The translations under genes and the position numbers were made by a program. The notes under the pieces are model-generated. The model saw only the letters and a list, made by a program, of their open reading frames with translations, was not told where the DNA came from and did no database searches. 64,000 bases of DNA from Streptomyces flaveolus (GTDB taxonomy: Bacteria; Actinomycetota; Actinomycetes; Streptomycetales; Streptomycetaceae), in contig NZ_BMRV01000002.1 of assembly GCF_014648815.1 (NCBI RefSeq), forward strand, positions 496,001 to 560,000, in the 5' to 3' direction. Below, one piece after another: positions 53,088 to 62,297 of the stretch; the first letter of the stretch is position 1, and every line of letters begins with the position of its first letter.

Positions 53088-54407
53088 CTACTCGCCCTTG
53101 CCGCGGTCCTGGCCCGCCTGCCGGCCGCCATCGGCGTTTCCGTCGGCGCTCTCGCCGCCCTCGGTGCCGTTGCCGGAGGTGCCGGAGTTGCCGGTCGCCT
53201 GGGCCGGCCCGTCCGGCCCGCTCCCAGCCGTTCCGGTGTTCCCGGCCGTCCCGGGGTTCCCGGCGGCCCCGCTCCCCGAAGTCCCGTTGCTCTCAGATGT
53301 CCCGGTGTTCCCGGTAGCCCCGGTGTTGCCGTCGTTCGCGGTCGCGGGTTCCGTCTGCCGGGTGCGCTGCCGGGCGCAGTACGCCGCGACGTGCCGCTCA
53401 CCGCCCGCCGCCGCGACGAGCCGCTGCCAGGCCGTGGCGTCCAACGCGCGGCCGCGCCCCTCGACCCGCTCGTAGGCACGGCAGCGGGCCTCGGAGTCCC
53501 GGCCGGCGGTCGGGGCGCCGGACGCGGCGGTGGCACCGGAGGGCGGGACGGAGGGCCCCGGCCCGGCGGGGCGGCCGGTGCTGTCCGTACCGGCGGGGGC
53601 GGCGGTGGACGCCGGACCGCGGTTCCCGGCGGAGGGAGTGCCCTCGGCGGGGGAACCGCCCGCGTCGCCCGCCCCGATCGCCGCGTACGCGACGCCGCCG
53701 AGCGTGAGGCTCGCCAGCACGACGGAGAGGGTGGTCCTCAGGGAGCGGCGCGCGCGTCGCCGCTCCCGGGGCCGCCAGTCGTCGCGGCGGCGGACCCGCG
53801 CGGTGCGCCCCGCACGGTGCGCCCCCGCGTCCCGGGCCGCCCGGAAGGCGTCCACCGCCCGTTGCTCACCCTCGGCCCCGAGAGCGCCACCGCGCAGGGC
53901 CGCGACGAGCAGCCCCTCGACCACCGCCACGTCGAGGGCGCCCTGGGCATCGGGCTGAGCAGACCGGCGGACCCGGGAACCGCCCTCGCCGCCTCGCGAG
54001 ACGCCAGAAGTGTCCCAAGCGCCCCGAGCGTCCCGGCCATCGGGCCCGGCAGACCAGTGCCCCTGGGAACCGCCCACCTCGGCCCGCGAGACGCCAGAAG
54101 TACCCCCGGCGCCCCGAGCGTCCCGGCCATCGGGCCCGGCAGACCAGTGCCCCTGGGAACCGCCCACCTCGGCCCGCGAGACACCCGAAGCGCCCCCGGC
54201 GCCCCGAGCATCCCGGGCATCGGGCCCGGCGGACCGGAGGCCCTCGGACCCGCCGTCACCGGGCCGCGAGACGCCCAACGTGTCCCGGGCGTCCCGGGCG
54301 TCTGGGTGGGCAGGACGGTGGCCGTGGCCGCCGTCGCTCCGCTGTGCACCCATGTCCGCTTCCGTTCCCGCTCGGTCCCCCGGGCCGCCGCCGTCGGCGT
54401 CCCTCAT
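53088..54407 (-). CDS. Single-pass membrane protein with 30-residue repeats (module 2)
   Basis: The 439-residue protein starts with about 150 residues of imperfect 30-residue repeats (core VSRAEVGGSQGHWSAGPDGRDARGA split over copies). A region with VVEGLLVAALRGGALGAEGEQRAVDAFRAARDAG follows, like the N-terminus of module 1. A membrane segment comes next (SLRTTLSVVLASLTLGGVAYAAIGAG, about 226-250), then an extracytoplasmic Cys pair domain (ARCRAYERVEGRGRALDATAWQRLVAAAGGERHVAAYCARQ). The tail is Gly/Thr/Asn-rich. ATG 54407 overlaps the sigma stop by ATGA. Probably the regulator of that sigma factor (inference). Confidence 0.7.
   Translation of the reverse strand: MRDADGGGPGDRAGTEADMGAQRSDGGHGHRPAHPDARDARDTLGVSRPGDGGSEGLRSAGPDARDARGAGGASGVSRAEVGGSQGHWSAGPDGRDARGAGGTSGVSRAEVGGSQGHWSAGPDGRDARGAWDTSGVSRGGEGGSRVRRSAQPDAQGALDVAVVEGLLVAALRGGALGAEGEQRAVDAFRAARDAGAHRAGRTARVRRRDDWRPRERRRARRSLRTTLSVVLASLTLGGVAYAAIGAGDAGGSPAEGTPSAGNRGPASTAAPAGTDSTGRPAGPGPSVPPSGATAASGAPTAGRDSEARCRAYERVEGRGRALDATAWQRLVAAAGGERHVAAYCARQRTRQTEPATANDGNTGATGNTGTSESNGTSGSGAAGNPGTAGNTGTAGSGPDGPAQATGNSGTSGNGTEGGESADGNADGGRQAGQDRGKGE
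53931..54320 (-). repeat. In-frame 90-bp tandem repeats
   Basis: Units starting at 54021 and 54111 are identical over about 70 bp at a 90-bp period. Degenerate copies flank them near 53931, 54201 and 54291. They encode the 30-residue repeats at the N-terminus of the module 2 membrane protein. Because the period is a multiple of three, copy-number change would keep the frame. Confidence 0.85.
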
Positions 54408-55081
54408 GTCGACTCCCCCAGCGTCCTGGGCCCCTCATCCGTCACACCGTCGGTGCCCAGCTGCCGGGCCAGCCGCTTCAGCCCCCGGTACGTCGCCGTG
54501 CGCACCGCGCCCGGCCGCTTGCCGAGGACGCGCGCGGCCGCGGGGCCGTCGAGGCCGACGACGACGCGCAGCAGCACGGCCTCCGCCTGATCCCGCGGCA
54601 GCCCCCGCACCAGGCCCAGGGCGGCCTGGGTGGACAGCGTCTCCAGCGCCTGGTCGTGGGTGGAGTGCGGGCCGGGCAGGTCCAGCACGTCCTGTTCCAG
54701 CGCCGACGCCCGGGGCCGCACCTTCTGGCGGCGCAGGTGGTCCAGCGCCCGGTGCCGGGCGATGGTCGCCGTCCAGCCCCGGAAACCGGCCCCGTCGCCG
54801 CGGAAGCGCCCCAGGTCGCGGGCGATCTCCAGCCAGGCGTCGGACGCCACGTCCTCGGCGTCGTCCCCGACCAGCCCGCGCAGATAGCCGAGCAGGCCGG
54901 GCTGCACGAGCCGGTAGGCGACCGCGAAGGCGGCCTCGTCACCCTCCTGGGCCAGCGCGACGGCCGCGCCCAGTTCCCCGTCGTACGCCTGTACGCGGCG
55001 GGGTTCCCCTCCTCGGCCCAAGAAGCGTCCTCGTCCGTACCGGATTGCCGGCGCGCTCGTCGAGCCCGCCCCCAAGGTCAT
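54404..55081 (-). CDS. ECF sigma factor (module 2)
   Basis: The 225-residue sigma factor has region 2 (AFAVAYRLVQPGLLGYLRGLVGDDAEDVASDAWLEIARDLGRF, FRGWTATIARHRALDHLRRQK) and region 4 (LPRDQAEAVLLRVVVGLDGPAAARVLGKRPGAVRTATYRGLKRLARQLG). ATG 55081 (MTLGAG) is preferred to a start at 55225, whose extra residues are Arg/Ala-rich and unlike sigma factors. It is a close paralogue of the sigma factor at 52061. Confidence 0.88.
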   Translation of the reverse strand: MTLGAGSTSAPAIRYGRGRFLGRGGEPRRVQAYDGELGAAVALAQEGDEAAFAVAYRLVQPGLLGYLRGLVGDDAEDVASDAWLEIARDLGRFRGDGAGFRGWTATIARHRALDHLRRQKVRPRASALEQDVLDLPGPHSTHDQALETLSTQAALGLVRGLPRDQAEAVLLRVVVGLDGPAAARVLGKRPGAVRTATYRGLKRLARQLGTDGVTDEGPRTLGEST

Positions 55082-55124
55082 CAGCGTCGGGCCGCACGGA
55101 AGTGTCACAGCGAGCGCCTGGGCG

Positions 55125-55688
55125 TCACCGGCCCGCCGTCGCCTCCCGGCACAGCAGGCGCAGCGACCCGTCGCCGGCGAAGCAGCGGCGGGCCTCGTCG
55201 ATCGGGTCCCAGAGGCGGCCGTCACGGGTGCGGATCCAGTGGTCGCCGCCGGTCGCCCACCACTCGGCGCCGCTCTCCCGCACGATCACCTCACCGGCGT
55301 AGGCGCCGAGCCCGCGCAGGACGGTCTCCACCGCGGCGTAGGGGGCTCCCTCGCCCCGGATGCCGTCGATCATGCGGTCGACGCGCCACAGACTCTGGGG
55401 TGAGTAGTCCAGGCGCAGCCGCGCGCCCTCGCGCATCACGGCCACCGTGTCGGCCGCCCACCGCACCGGCCTGGTGGCGGCCCGGGGCCGCTCCACCGCC
55501 GGATCGGCACCCGTGGTCCCGGCAGCCGGGGTGGTCGGGACCGTGGTCCCGCTGGTCACCGTCGCTTCGCTGGTCACAGTCGTCACACCCGCAAGAGCGT
55601 CGTCCGGCGGCGTTTCGTCACACCGTTTCGCCGGTGGTTCCGCAACCGGCGCAGGACCGCCCCACCTCCCCCACGTCCACCGCACCAC
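55125..55688 (-). CDS. Conserved hypothetical protein
   Basis: The 187-residue protein has a Thr/Ala/Pro-rich first half of about 75 residues and a compact C-terminal domain: DYSPQSLWRVDRMIDGIRGEGAPYAAVETVLRGLGAYAGEVIVRESGAEWW, then WIRTRDGRLWDPIDEARRCFAG. This resembles small DUF domains common in streptomycetes, but I cannot name the family with confidence. It has no membrane segment. It lies upstream of the sigma factor gene with a 43-bp gap and might be co-transcribed. Confidence 0.65.
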   Translation of the reverse strand: MVRWTWGRWGGPAPVAEPPAKRCDETPPDDALAGVTTVTSEATVTSGTTVPTTPAAGTTGADPAVERPRAATRPVRWAADTVAVMREGARLRLDYSPQSLWRVDRMIDGIRGEGAPYAAVETVLRGLGAYAGEVIVRESGAEWWATGGDHWIRTRDGRLWDPIDEARRCFAGDGSLRLLCREATAGR

Positions 55689-55729
55689 CGCCGCGCCGTC
55701 CCCGCAGGACGGTCACAGCCCGGCCGGCG

Positions 55730-56299
55730 TCAGCCGCGTCCGCGCGCCCTGCGGGAGACCACCGCGCGCAGCACCCGGCGTCCCTCCGTGGACACGTCCA
55801 GGGCACCCCGCAGCCCGGCCGGGCCGTGGCCCGCGAGCAGCTCCAGGACGGTGACCTGGCGGCGCAGTTCGGCGGCAACCAGCGGCGACGCGCCCCGGGC
55901 GGGCTCCTCGCGGCCGGCGTCGGCACCACCGCCGGCTTCCGTGGCGGGGTCGAGGAGCCGGTGGATGCGCAGCGAGGCCACGGAGCAGGCGTCGGCCCAG
56001 GCCCGCACCTCGGCGGCCGAGCACCCGGCCGGGGCGGCGGCCAGCATCCGCCGGGCCAGCAGGACGGCCTCGTCCTCGTCGGCCGCGTCGGGCCCGGCGA
56101 GCTTGCCGCGGACCTGCTCCCACGCCTGCGCCCAGGCGGGGCCGTCCCCGCTCACGTCCCCGTCGGCGAGGGTCGCCCACAACGGCCGCAGCACGTCGTC
56201 GTCGCCGTCCAGCAGGGGCAGGCAGCGGTCCAGACAGGCCAGTCCGCTCGCGGCGAGCCCGCGTGCGTCGGCCTGCGCGATCAGTTCCACCAGACTCAT
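55730..56299 (-). CDS. Hypothetical protein, helical
   Basis: The 189-residue, mostly helical, Ala/Leu-rich acidic protein (SLVELIAQADARGLAASGLACLDRCLPLLDGDDDVLRPLWATLAD) has a basic C-terminus (VLRAVVSRRARGRG). No domain is recognised. The codon bias is that of a real gene and it sits in a row of same-strand genes (54404-56932). Function unknown. Confidence 0.6.
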   Translation of the reverse strand: MSLVELIAQADARGLAASGLACLDRCLPLLDGDDDVLRPLWATLADGDVSGDGPAWAQAWEQVRGKLAGPDAADEDEAVLLARRMLAAAPAGCSAAEVRAWADACSVASLRIHRLLDPATEAGGGADAGREEPARGASPLVAAELRRQVTVLELLAGHGPAGLRGALDVSTEGRRVLRAVVSRRARGRG

Positions 56300-56386
56300 C
56301 CGGCGCCTCCTCGTCCCTACCGCCCCGGCCCGCGTTCCGCCACGGAACTCGCACTTCCCCTTACTGCGTGCGACGGCCCGTGAGTG

Positions 56387-56932
56387 TCACAGCGGCACCA
56401 CGCCGAGCCGGTCGAGGAAGCGGAAGAAGAGGTCTTCGGCCGTCGGGGCCGCCCCGGACGCGGGGCCCGCGCCGGGAGCCGCGTCGTCCCCCGGATCGGC
56501 CGCCAGCACGTCGGCCAGCTCCCCGGCGTCCGCGGTGCGCCCGGCCTCGGCGGCCCAGGCGACGGCGCGCTCGGCGGCGTCGCGGGGCTCGAGGAAGTAG
56601 TCCTCCAGCGTGAGCCCCTCGTTCTCGGCGCCGAGGTACCCGGCCATCGCGGCCCGCACCAGACAGGTGGTCCACGCCCCGCTCGCGGGCGCCGCCGCCT
56701 CCACGACCACGCAGTCGCTGTCCATGACGTACCCGAACAGCGCGGGCGCGCCGGTCTGCGCGGCCAGGTCGTTCATGTTCCCGACGTCGCCGTCGCCGCC
56801 CGGGTACTCCCACACCTGCCACCCGTCCGGCGCGGACAGCCGCAGGGTCATGTCCGCGGCGCCCTCCAGCGCGTCCAGCTCCGCGAGCGGCCGCTCGGCG
56901 CGGCCCACGACGAAATACCCCCAGTAGCCCAT
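56387..56932 (-). CDS. Conserved hypothetical protein (MGYWGYFVV type)
   Basis: The 181-residue protein starts MGYWGYFVVGRAERPLAEL, an N-terminus recalling small uncharacterised Streptomyces proteins. It continues with WQVWEYPGGDGDVGNMNDLAAQTGAPALFGYVMDSDCVVVEAA and a helical acidic region (LTLEDYFLEPRDAAERAVAWAAEAG). No catalytic motif is visible. ATG 56932 is preferred over an upstream start at 56971 because the conserved-looking part begins there. Confidence 0.7.
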   Translation of the reverse strand: MGYWGYFVVGRAERPLAELDALEGAADMTLRLSAPDGWQVWEYPGGDGDVGNMNDLAAQTGAPALFGYVMDSDCVVVEAAAPASGAWTTCLVRAAMAGYLGAENEGLTLEDYFLEPRDAAERAVAWAAEAGRTADAGELADVLAADPGDDAAPGAGPASGAAPTAEDLFFRFLDRLGVVPL

Positions 56933-57040
56933 GTCCCGGCTCCCCCCGGCGTGTCGGTTCGGCTCGCCCAAACATCACCACAGCCGTACGGGAGTTCGCA
57001 GCCTTATCGGACAATCCGGCGCTGCCCGGTCGGGCGGGGG

Positions 57041-58669
57041 TCAGTCGAGCCGGTCGGCCAGCGCCTTGAAGTCCGCCCAGGACAGCTCGGGCTTGCCCGG
57101 GTCCCACAGCTTCTGGACCGTCGCCGCCAGCGGCAGCCGGATGCCGGCGGCGACCTGTGCCTGCGTCTGGGCGTTCGGGATGTCGCCCCAGACCGCGAAG
57201 CTGCCGCCGAGGATCTGGTCGTCGTACTTCGCGTCGACGGCCGTGGTGCCGCGCAGGACCCGCGGGGTCCACTGCTCGTAGATGCGCCGGCCGGTCGGGT
57301 AGACGAAGGTCTGCGGCTCGCCGAGCACGTAGTAGAGGAACTCGTCGTTGTAGTTGAGGACGTCGCGGCCCGCGCTCAGGTACTCCGCCGGCGGGCGGGC
57401 GCCGATCTCCTTGCCGGTCCAGTAGGCGACCTTGATGTCCTTCAGGGGTGCGACGGACGTGTCCTTGAAGAAGCCGTCGTTCCAAGCGCGCGGGGTGCGG
57501 TCGTGGGCGAGGACGGTCTTGGCGCGGCCGTTGAGCCAGCCGGTGGTCAGGTCGGCGACGGTGCCGCCGGAGCCGTAGGCCTCGCGGGCGGCGGCGGCCA
57601 GCGTCGGGTAGGACGCCTCGGGGTCCTGCACCACGAGCGCCTGGTACTCGTCGGCGCCGAGATGGAACTGGGAGCCGGGGAAGAGATCGGCGTACTCGTT
57701 CAGCAGGTCGTCGACGATCTCGGCGGCCTCCGGCTTGGAGATGTCGATCGCCCCGCGCGTGGCCGTGCCCCGGACGTTGCGCAGCTGGAGGTCGGGGTGC
57801 GCGGCGATCACCGCGCCGAGGTGGCCCGGCGAGTCGATCTCGGGGACGACGGTGATGTGCCGGGAGGCGGCGAGGTCGGTGATCTCCTTGACCTCGGCCT
57901 TGGTCAGATGGTCCTGGGAGACGATCTCCGGATGCGAGTCGGACTCGATGCGGAAGGCCTGGTCGTCGGAGAAGTGCAGGCCCAGCTCGTTGTACTTCAG
58001 GTCGCCCAGCTCGCGGACCCGGTCCTTGATCCAGTCGGCGTCGTAGTGCTTGCGGGCGATGTCGAGCATGAAGCCGCGCTTGGGCTTGGCCGGCTCGTCC
58101 TTCACGACCCCCTCCGGCGCGGTGCCGCCGCCGTCCACCGACTGCTTCAGGGTGCGGGTGCCGTAGAAGACGCCCGCCTCGGCCGGCCCGCTGACGGTCA
58201 CCCGGCCGTCGCGCACGGTCATGGAGTACGACTCGGGGTTCGCGCCCTTGTCGGCCTTGATCTCCAGCCGCAGGTCCCCGGCGCGGGCGTCGTCCTGCTC
58301 ACCGGCGTACGTCATCCCCAGCTCGCCGGCCACCAGACGCCCCTCGTCGGCGAGGGACGGGTCGGCGACGACGACCCGGTGACCGGGGCCGGGCTGCCAG
58401 CCGGGGCCGCGGGCCGGGGTGTGCTGCCGCACGGCCGGTACGGTCCGCGGCTCCTGGGAGAGGGCGTAGGAGCGGCTGGGGCTGGGCGGGGCGGAGGGGG
58501 CGGCGGCCTCGCCGGAGGACCGCGCCGTGGAGCCCGCGGGCCCGCCGTTCCCGTCGCCGTCGGTGGCCCACAGGCCGACTCCCACGCCGAGCGCCGCGAC
58601 CGCCGCGCCGGCGATCACTGCCCGCTGCCTCACCTTGTGCGCCGGTGTCCGGCGTCCGTGCTGGCTCAC
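57041..58669 (-). CDS. Secreted GH20 beta-N-acetylhexosaminidase
   Basis: This 542-residue exported enzyme has a signal/anchor (AVIAGAAVAALGVGVGLWATDG), a Ser/Ala/Pro linker, a GH20b-like N-domain (about 85-190), and the catalytic TIM barrel. The barrel starts KRGFMLDIARKHYDADWIKDRV and contains LGLHFSDDQAFRIES, VVPEIDSPGHLGA and FHLGADEYQAL with the catalytic pair Asp340-Glu341. It would release GlcNAc from chitooligosaccharides or related glycans. GTG 58669 is the start. No DasR-like site was seen in the 224-bp upstream region. Confidence 0.91.
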   Translation of the reverse strand: MSQHGRRTPAHKVRQRAVIAGAAVAALGVGVGLWATDGDGNGGPAGSTARSSGEAAAPSAPPSPSRSYALSQEPRTVPAVRQHTPARGPGWQPGPGHRVVVADPSLADEGRLVAGELGMTYAGEQDDARAGDLRLEIKADKGANPESYSMTVRDGRVTVSGPAEAGVFYGTRTLKQSVDGGGTAPEGVVKDEPAKPKRGFMLDIARKHYDADWIKDRVRELGDLKYNELGLHFSDDQAFRIESDSHPEIVSQDHLTKAEVKEITDLAASRHITVVPEIDSPGHLGAVIAAHPDLQLRNVRGTATRGAIDISKPEAAEIVDDLLNEYADLFPGSQFHLGADEYQALVVQDPEASYPTLAAAAREAYGSGGTVADLTTGWLNGRAKTVLAHDRTPRAWNDGFFKDTSVAPLKDIKVAYWTGKEIGARPPAEYLSAGRDVLNYNDEFLYYVLGEPQTFVYPTGRRIYEQWTPRVLRGTTAVDAKYDDQILGGSFAVWGDIPNAQTQAQVAAGIRLPLAATVQKLWDPGKPELSWADFKALADRLD

Positions 58670-58893
58670 AGCGCCAACCTAAGGCCGCCGACTCCATCAT
58701 GCGTCCACCACATGTTCCGAAACTCTCCCGTTCGAGTGAAATTCGGGCAGCGTACGGACATGCGATGCCCTCTCTCGATAACGTGTCGCCACATATTTCG
58801 CACAATCCCCTGCCGACACACACGTGACGCCCACAAGGACCCACGCTGCCTGCGCACCGCCTCCCAGACCTCTCCGGCCGAGTCGCCATACCC

Positions 58894-59475
58894 GTGCCGG
58901 AGCAAACCCGCGCCTCACAGGTCACGCATTCCTCGCTGGAGCGCTTCAACGCGGCCCCCACCGACGAGGCCGTCCGCTCCCTCCTCACCTGCCTGAACAG
59001 CCGTGACTGGGCCCGCCGCGTGACCGCCCACCGCCCCTACCCCGACCTCCCGTCCCTCCTGGCGGCGGCCGACGAGGCGGCGTACGACCTGACCCCGCAG
59101 GATCTGGCGGAGGCCCTGGCGGCGGAGGCCCTGCCCGCCCTGCCGGAGGACACGTACGCGGCGGCCCACACGGCCCTGAGCGCGGCGACGGCGGCGTACG
59201 AGGCCCGCTTCGGACATGTGTTCGTCATTTGCCTGGACGACATGCCGCCGAACGAGGCCCTGGACCACGTGCTCGCAGGCATCCGGTCACGTTTGGCAAA
59301 CGATCCGGACGAGGAACGGCTGGTCGCGTCCGACGAACTGCGCCGCCTGGCGCGCGGGCGACTGACCCGACAGCTGGGGGCGCGGGGCCCTGACATCAGC
59401 GACTCCGCCGCGTGGGCGCGACCGGCCACCGACGACCGGCACCCGGCAAACCACCCAAACCCCCCACTCCAGTAG
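58894..59475 (+). CDS. OHCU decarboxylase (ureide pathway)
   Basis: The 193-residue protein matches 2-oxo-4-hydroxy-4-carboxy-5-ureidoimidazoline decarboxylase: LERFNAAPTDEAVRSLLTCL, DWARRVTAHRPYPDLPSLL, an Ala-rich middle helix, then YEARFGHVFVICLDDMPPNEALDHVLAGIRSRLANDPDEE. The enzyme makes (S)-allantoin from the uricase/hydroxyisourate product. The substitution of Asp-Met-Pro-Pro after the FGHVFVICL strand is a departure from the common segment. The last 30 residues are unstructured. No uricase or hydroxyisourate hydrolase gene is adjacent. Confidence 0.82.
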   Translation: MPEQTRASQVTHSSLERFNAAPTDEAVRSLLTCLNSRDWARRVTAHRPYPDLPSLLAAADEAAYDLTPQDLAEALAAEALPALPEDTYAAAHTALSAATAAYEARFGHVFVICLDDMPPNEALDHVLAGIRSRLANDPDEERLVASDELRRLARGRLTRQLGARGPDISDSAAWARPATDDRHPANHPNPPLQ

Positions 59476-59560
59476 CCGCCCGCAGCCACCCCACTGCTCC
59501 TTTGAGTGCAACTTTGATCACATAGGCAGGCCCCCCGTAAGCACCACAGGCAACCGTCGC

Positions 59561-59566
59561 TACGAT
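59561..59566 (+). promoter_or_regulatory. Possible -10 box of the sdh operon
   Basis: TACGAT, 89 bp upstream of the sdhC start. A convincing -35 is not visible, so this is a weak call. The leader 59573-59654 contains no clear riboswitch. Confidence 0.3.
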
Positions 59567-59654
59567 GCTGGGGGCCGGTGGACCGTACCCGGCCGGGCCC
59601 GACCGACAAGGAAAGCCGGCGCGGCCCCAATCCCCGCTCCCGGAGGAAACTTCC

Positions 59655-60035
59655 GTGCCGGCTGGAACGCTGTACCGCGGCCGGGAAGGAATGTGGTCCT
59701 GGGTGGCTCACCGAGTCACCGGCGTCCTCATTTTCTTCTTCCTGTTCGTTCACGTGCTGGACACCGCTCTCGTCCGTGTGTCCCCCGAGGCCTACGACAC
59801 CGTCGTGGCCACGTACAAGACGCCGATCGTCGCGCTTCTGGAGTACGGCCTCGTCGCCGCCATCCTGTTCCACGCGCTCAACGGCCTGCGTGTCATCGCC
59901 GTCGACTTCTGGATCAAGGGCGCCCGCTACCAGAAGCAGATGCTCTGGACCGTCGTCGCCGTCTGGGTCCTGCTGATGCTCGGGGCGATCTACCCCGTGC
60001 TCGGCCACGCCGCTCGTGAACTGTTCGGGAGCTGA
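59655..60035 (+). CDS. sdhC: Succinate dehydrogenase cytochrome b556 subunit
   Basis: The 126-residue membrane anchor has three helices and the Sdh_cyt pattern GMWSWVAHRVTGVLIFFFLFVHVLDTAL, with heme-type His, and AAILFHALNGLRVIAVDF. It holds heme b and part of the quinone site of complex II. GGAGG lies eight bases before GTG 59655. It is the first gene of sdhCDAB; sdhD starts five bases after its stop. Confidence 0.93.
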   Translation: MPAGTLYRGREGMWSWVAHRVTGVLIFFFLFVHVLDTALVRVSPEAYDTVVATYKTPIVALLEYGLVAAILFHALNGLRVIAVDFWIKGARYQKQMLWTVVAVWVLLMLGAIYPVLGHAARELFGS

Positions 60036-60040
60036 CGCGC

Positions 60041-60523
60041 ATGTCCACTACTGAAAAGTCCGCTTCCGGCATCGGCCCCGTCGAGGGTGCCTCCGTCTAC
60101 ACGGTCGACAACCCGGCGCCGCTGATCGAAGCCCCTCGTCAGCGCACGAAGAAGACCCCGAAGTCCACGCGCGGCAACTTCGAGCTGTACGGCTGGCTGT
60201 TCATGCGCCTGTCCGGCGTGGTGCTGGTCGTCCTGGTCATCGGGCACCTGCTCATCCAGCTGGTGCTGGACGGCGGCGTCTCGAAGATCGGCTTCGCCTT
60301 CGTCGCCGGCCGCTGGGCCTCGCCGTTCTGGCAGGTCTGGGACCTGCTGATGCTCTGGCTCGCGATGCTGCACGGCGCGAACGGCCTGCGCACGGTCATC
60401 AACGACTACGCGGAGCGCGCGAACACCCGGCTGTGGCTCAAGGGCCTGCTCTACACCGCCACGGTGTTCACCATCCTGCTGGGCACGCTGGTGATCTTCA
60501 CCTTCGACCCGAACATCCGCTAG
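60041..60523 (+). CDS. sdhD: Succinate dehydrogenase hydrophobic membrane anchor
   Basis: The 160-residue subunit has a 45-residue soluble N-terminus, then three helices: [27 protein letters not shown] (His near the heme), [28 protein letters not shown] and [20 protein letters not shown]. With SdhC it forms the quinone-reducing anchor. It is followed after 19 bases by sdhA. Confidence 0.92.
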   Translation: MSTTEKSASGIGPVEGASVYTVDNPAPLIEAPRQRTKKTPKSTRGNFELYGWLFMRLSGVVLVVLVIGHLLIQLVLDGGVSKIGFAFVAGRWASPFWQVWDLLMLWLAMLHGANGLRTVINDYAERANTRLWLKGLLYTATVFTILLGTLVIFTFDPNIR

Positions 60524-60542
60524 GCACGGGGCTGCGAGAATC

Positions 60543-62297
60543 ATGAAGATCCACAAGTACGACACCGTCATCGTCGGCGCCGGTGGCGCCGGCATGCGCG
60601 CGGCCATCGAGTCGACCAAGCGCAGCCGCACCGCCGTCCTGACGAAGCTCTACCCCACCCGCTCCCACACGGGCGCCGCGCAGGGCGGCATGGCCGCCGC
60701 GCTGGCCAACGTGGAGGAGGACAACTGGGAGTGGCACACCTTCGACACGGTCAAGGGCGGTGACTACCTGGTCGACCAGGATGCCGCCGAGATCCTGGCG
60801 AAGGAGGCCATCGACTCGGTCCTCGACCTGGAGAAGATGGGCCTGCCGTTCAACCGGACCCCGAACGGCACCATCGACCAGCGCCGCTTCGGCGGTCACA
60901 GCCGCAACCACGGCGAGGCCCCGGTCCGCCGCTCCTGCTACGCGGCCGACCGCACCGGCCACATGATCCTCCAGACGCTGTACCAGAACTGCGTCAAGGA
61001 GGGCGTGGAGTTCTTCAACGAGTTCTACGTCCTGGACCAGCTGATCACCGAGGTCGACGGCGTCAAGAAGTCGGCCGGCGTGGTGGCCTACGAGCTGGCG
61101 ACCGGCGAGATCCACGTCTTCCAGGCGAAGTCCGTGATCTACGCCTCCGGCGGCACCGGCAAGTTCTTCAAGGTGACGTCGAACGCGCACACGCTGACCG
61201 GTGACGGCCAGGCGGCCGTGTACCGGCGCGGGCTGCCGCTGGAGGACATGGAGTTCTTCCAGTTCCACCCGACCGGCATCTGGCGCATGGGCATCCTGCT
61301 GACGGAGGGCGCCCGCGGTGAGGGCGGCATCCTCCGCAACAAGGACGGCGAGCGCTTCATGGAGAAGTACGCGCCGGTCATGAAGGACCTCGCGTCCCGT
61401 GACGTCGTCTCCCGCTCGATCTACACCGAGATCCGCGAGGGCCGCGGCTGCGGTCCCGAGGGCGACCACGTCTATCTGGACCTCACCCACCTCCCGCCGG
61501 AGCAGCTGGACGCCAAGCTGCCCGACATCACGGAGTTCGCGCGGACCTACCTCGGCATCGAGCCCTACACGGACCCGATCCCGATCCAGCCCACCGCGCA
61601 CTACGCCATGGGCGGCATCCCGACCAACGTCGAGGGTGAGGTCCTCGCGGACAACACCACCGTCGTGCCGGGTCTGTACGCGGCCGGCGAGGTCGCCTGC
61701 GTGTCGGTGCACGGCGCCAACCGCCTGGGCACCAACTCGCTGCTGGACATCAACGTCTTCGGCAAGCGGGCCGGCATCGCCGCCGCGGAGTACGCGCAGA
61801 AGGCGGACTTCGTCGAGCTGCCGGAGAACCCGGAGTCCCTGGTCGTCGAGCAGATCGAGCGGCTGCGTACCTCCACCGGCAACGAGCGGGTGGCCGAGCT
61901 GCGCCGCGAGCTGCAGGAGACCATGGACGCCAACGTCATGGTGTTCCGCACCGAGCAGACGATCAAGACGGCCGTCGAGAAGATCGCCGAACTGCGCGCG
62001 CGCTACAAGAACGTGGCCATCCAGGACAAGGGCAAGCGGTTCAACACCGACCTGCTGGAGGCCGTCGAGCTGGGCAACCTGCTCGACCTGGCCGAGGTCA
62101 TGGCGGTCTCCGCGCTCGCCCGCAAGGAGTCCCGCGGCGGTCACTACCGCGAGGACTACCCCAACCGCGACGACGTCAACTTCATGCGCCACACCATGGC
62201 GTACCGCGAGGTGGGCGACGACGGCGCCGAGTCCATCCGTCTGGACTACAAGCCGGTCGTCCAGACCCGCTACCAGCCGATGGAGCGTAAGTACTGA
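60543..62297 (+). CDS. sdhA: Succinate dehydrogenase flavoprotein subunit
   Basis: The 584-residue FAD-containing catalytic subunit has a dinucleotide fold [17 protein letters not shown], the covalent-FAD histidine in [10 protein letters not shown], and [20 protein letters not shown]. The active-site FQFHPTGIW and [14 protein letters not shown] follow, and [13 protein letters not shown] closes the core. It oxidises succinate to fumarate in the TCA cycle. Its stop overlaps the sdhB start by one base. Confidence 0.97.
   Translation: MKIHKYDTVIVGAGGAGMRAAIESTKRSRTAVLTKLYPTRSHTGAAQGGMAAALANVEEDNWEWHTFDTVKGGDYLVDQDAAEILAKEAIDSVLDLEKMGLPFNRTPNGTIDQRRFGGHSRNHGEAPVRRSCYAADRTGHMILQTLYQNCVKEGVEFFNEFYVLDQLITEVDGVKKSAGVVAYELATGEIHVFQAKSVIYASGGTGKFFKVTSNAHTLTGDGQAAVYRRGLPLEDMEFFQFHPTGIWRMGILLTEGARGEGGILRNKDGERFMEKYAPVMKDLASRDVVSRSIYTEIREGRGCGPEGDHVYLDLTHLPPEQLDAKLPDITEFARTYLGIEPYTDPIPIQPTAHYAMGGIPTNVEGEVLADNTTVVPGLYAAGEVACVSVHGANRLGTNSLLDINVFGKRAGIAAAEYAQKADFVELPENPESLVVEQIERLRTSTGNERVAELRRELQETMDANVMVFRTEQTIKTAVEKIAELRARYKNVAIQDKGKRFNTDLLEAVELGNLLDLAEVMAVSALARKESRGGHYREDYPNRDDVNFMRHTMAYREVGDDGAESIRLDYKPVVQTRYQPMERKY

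Noticed and set aside
53931..54320. Possible CRISPR-like array
   Set aside because: The 90-bp periodic units are contiguous, in frame within a gene, and have no unique spacers.
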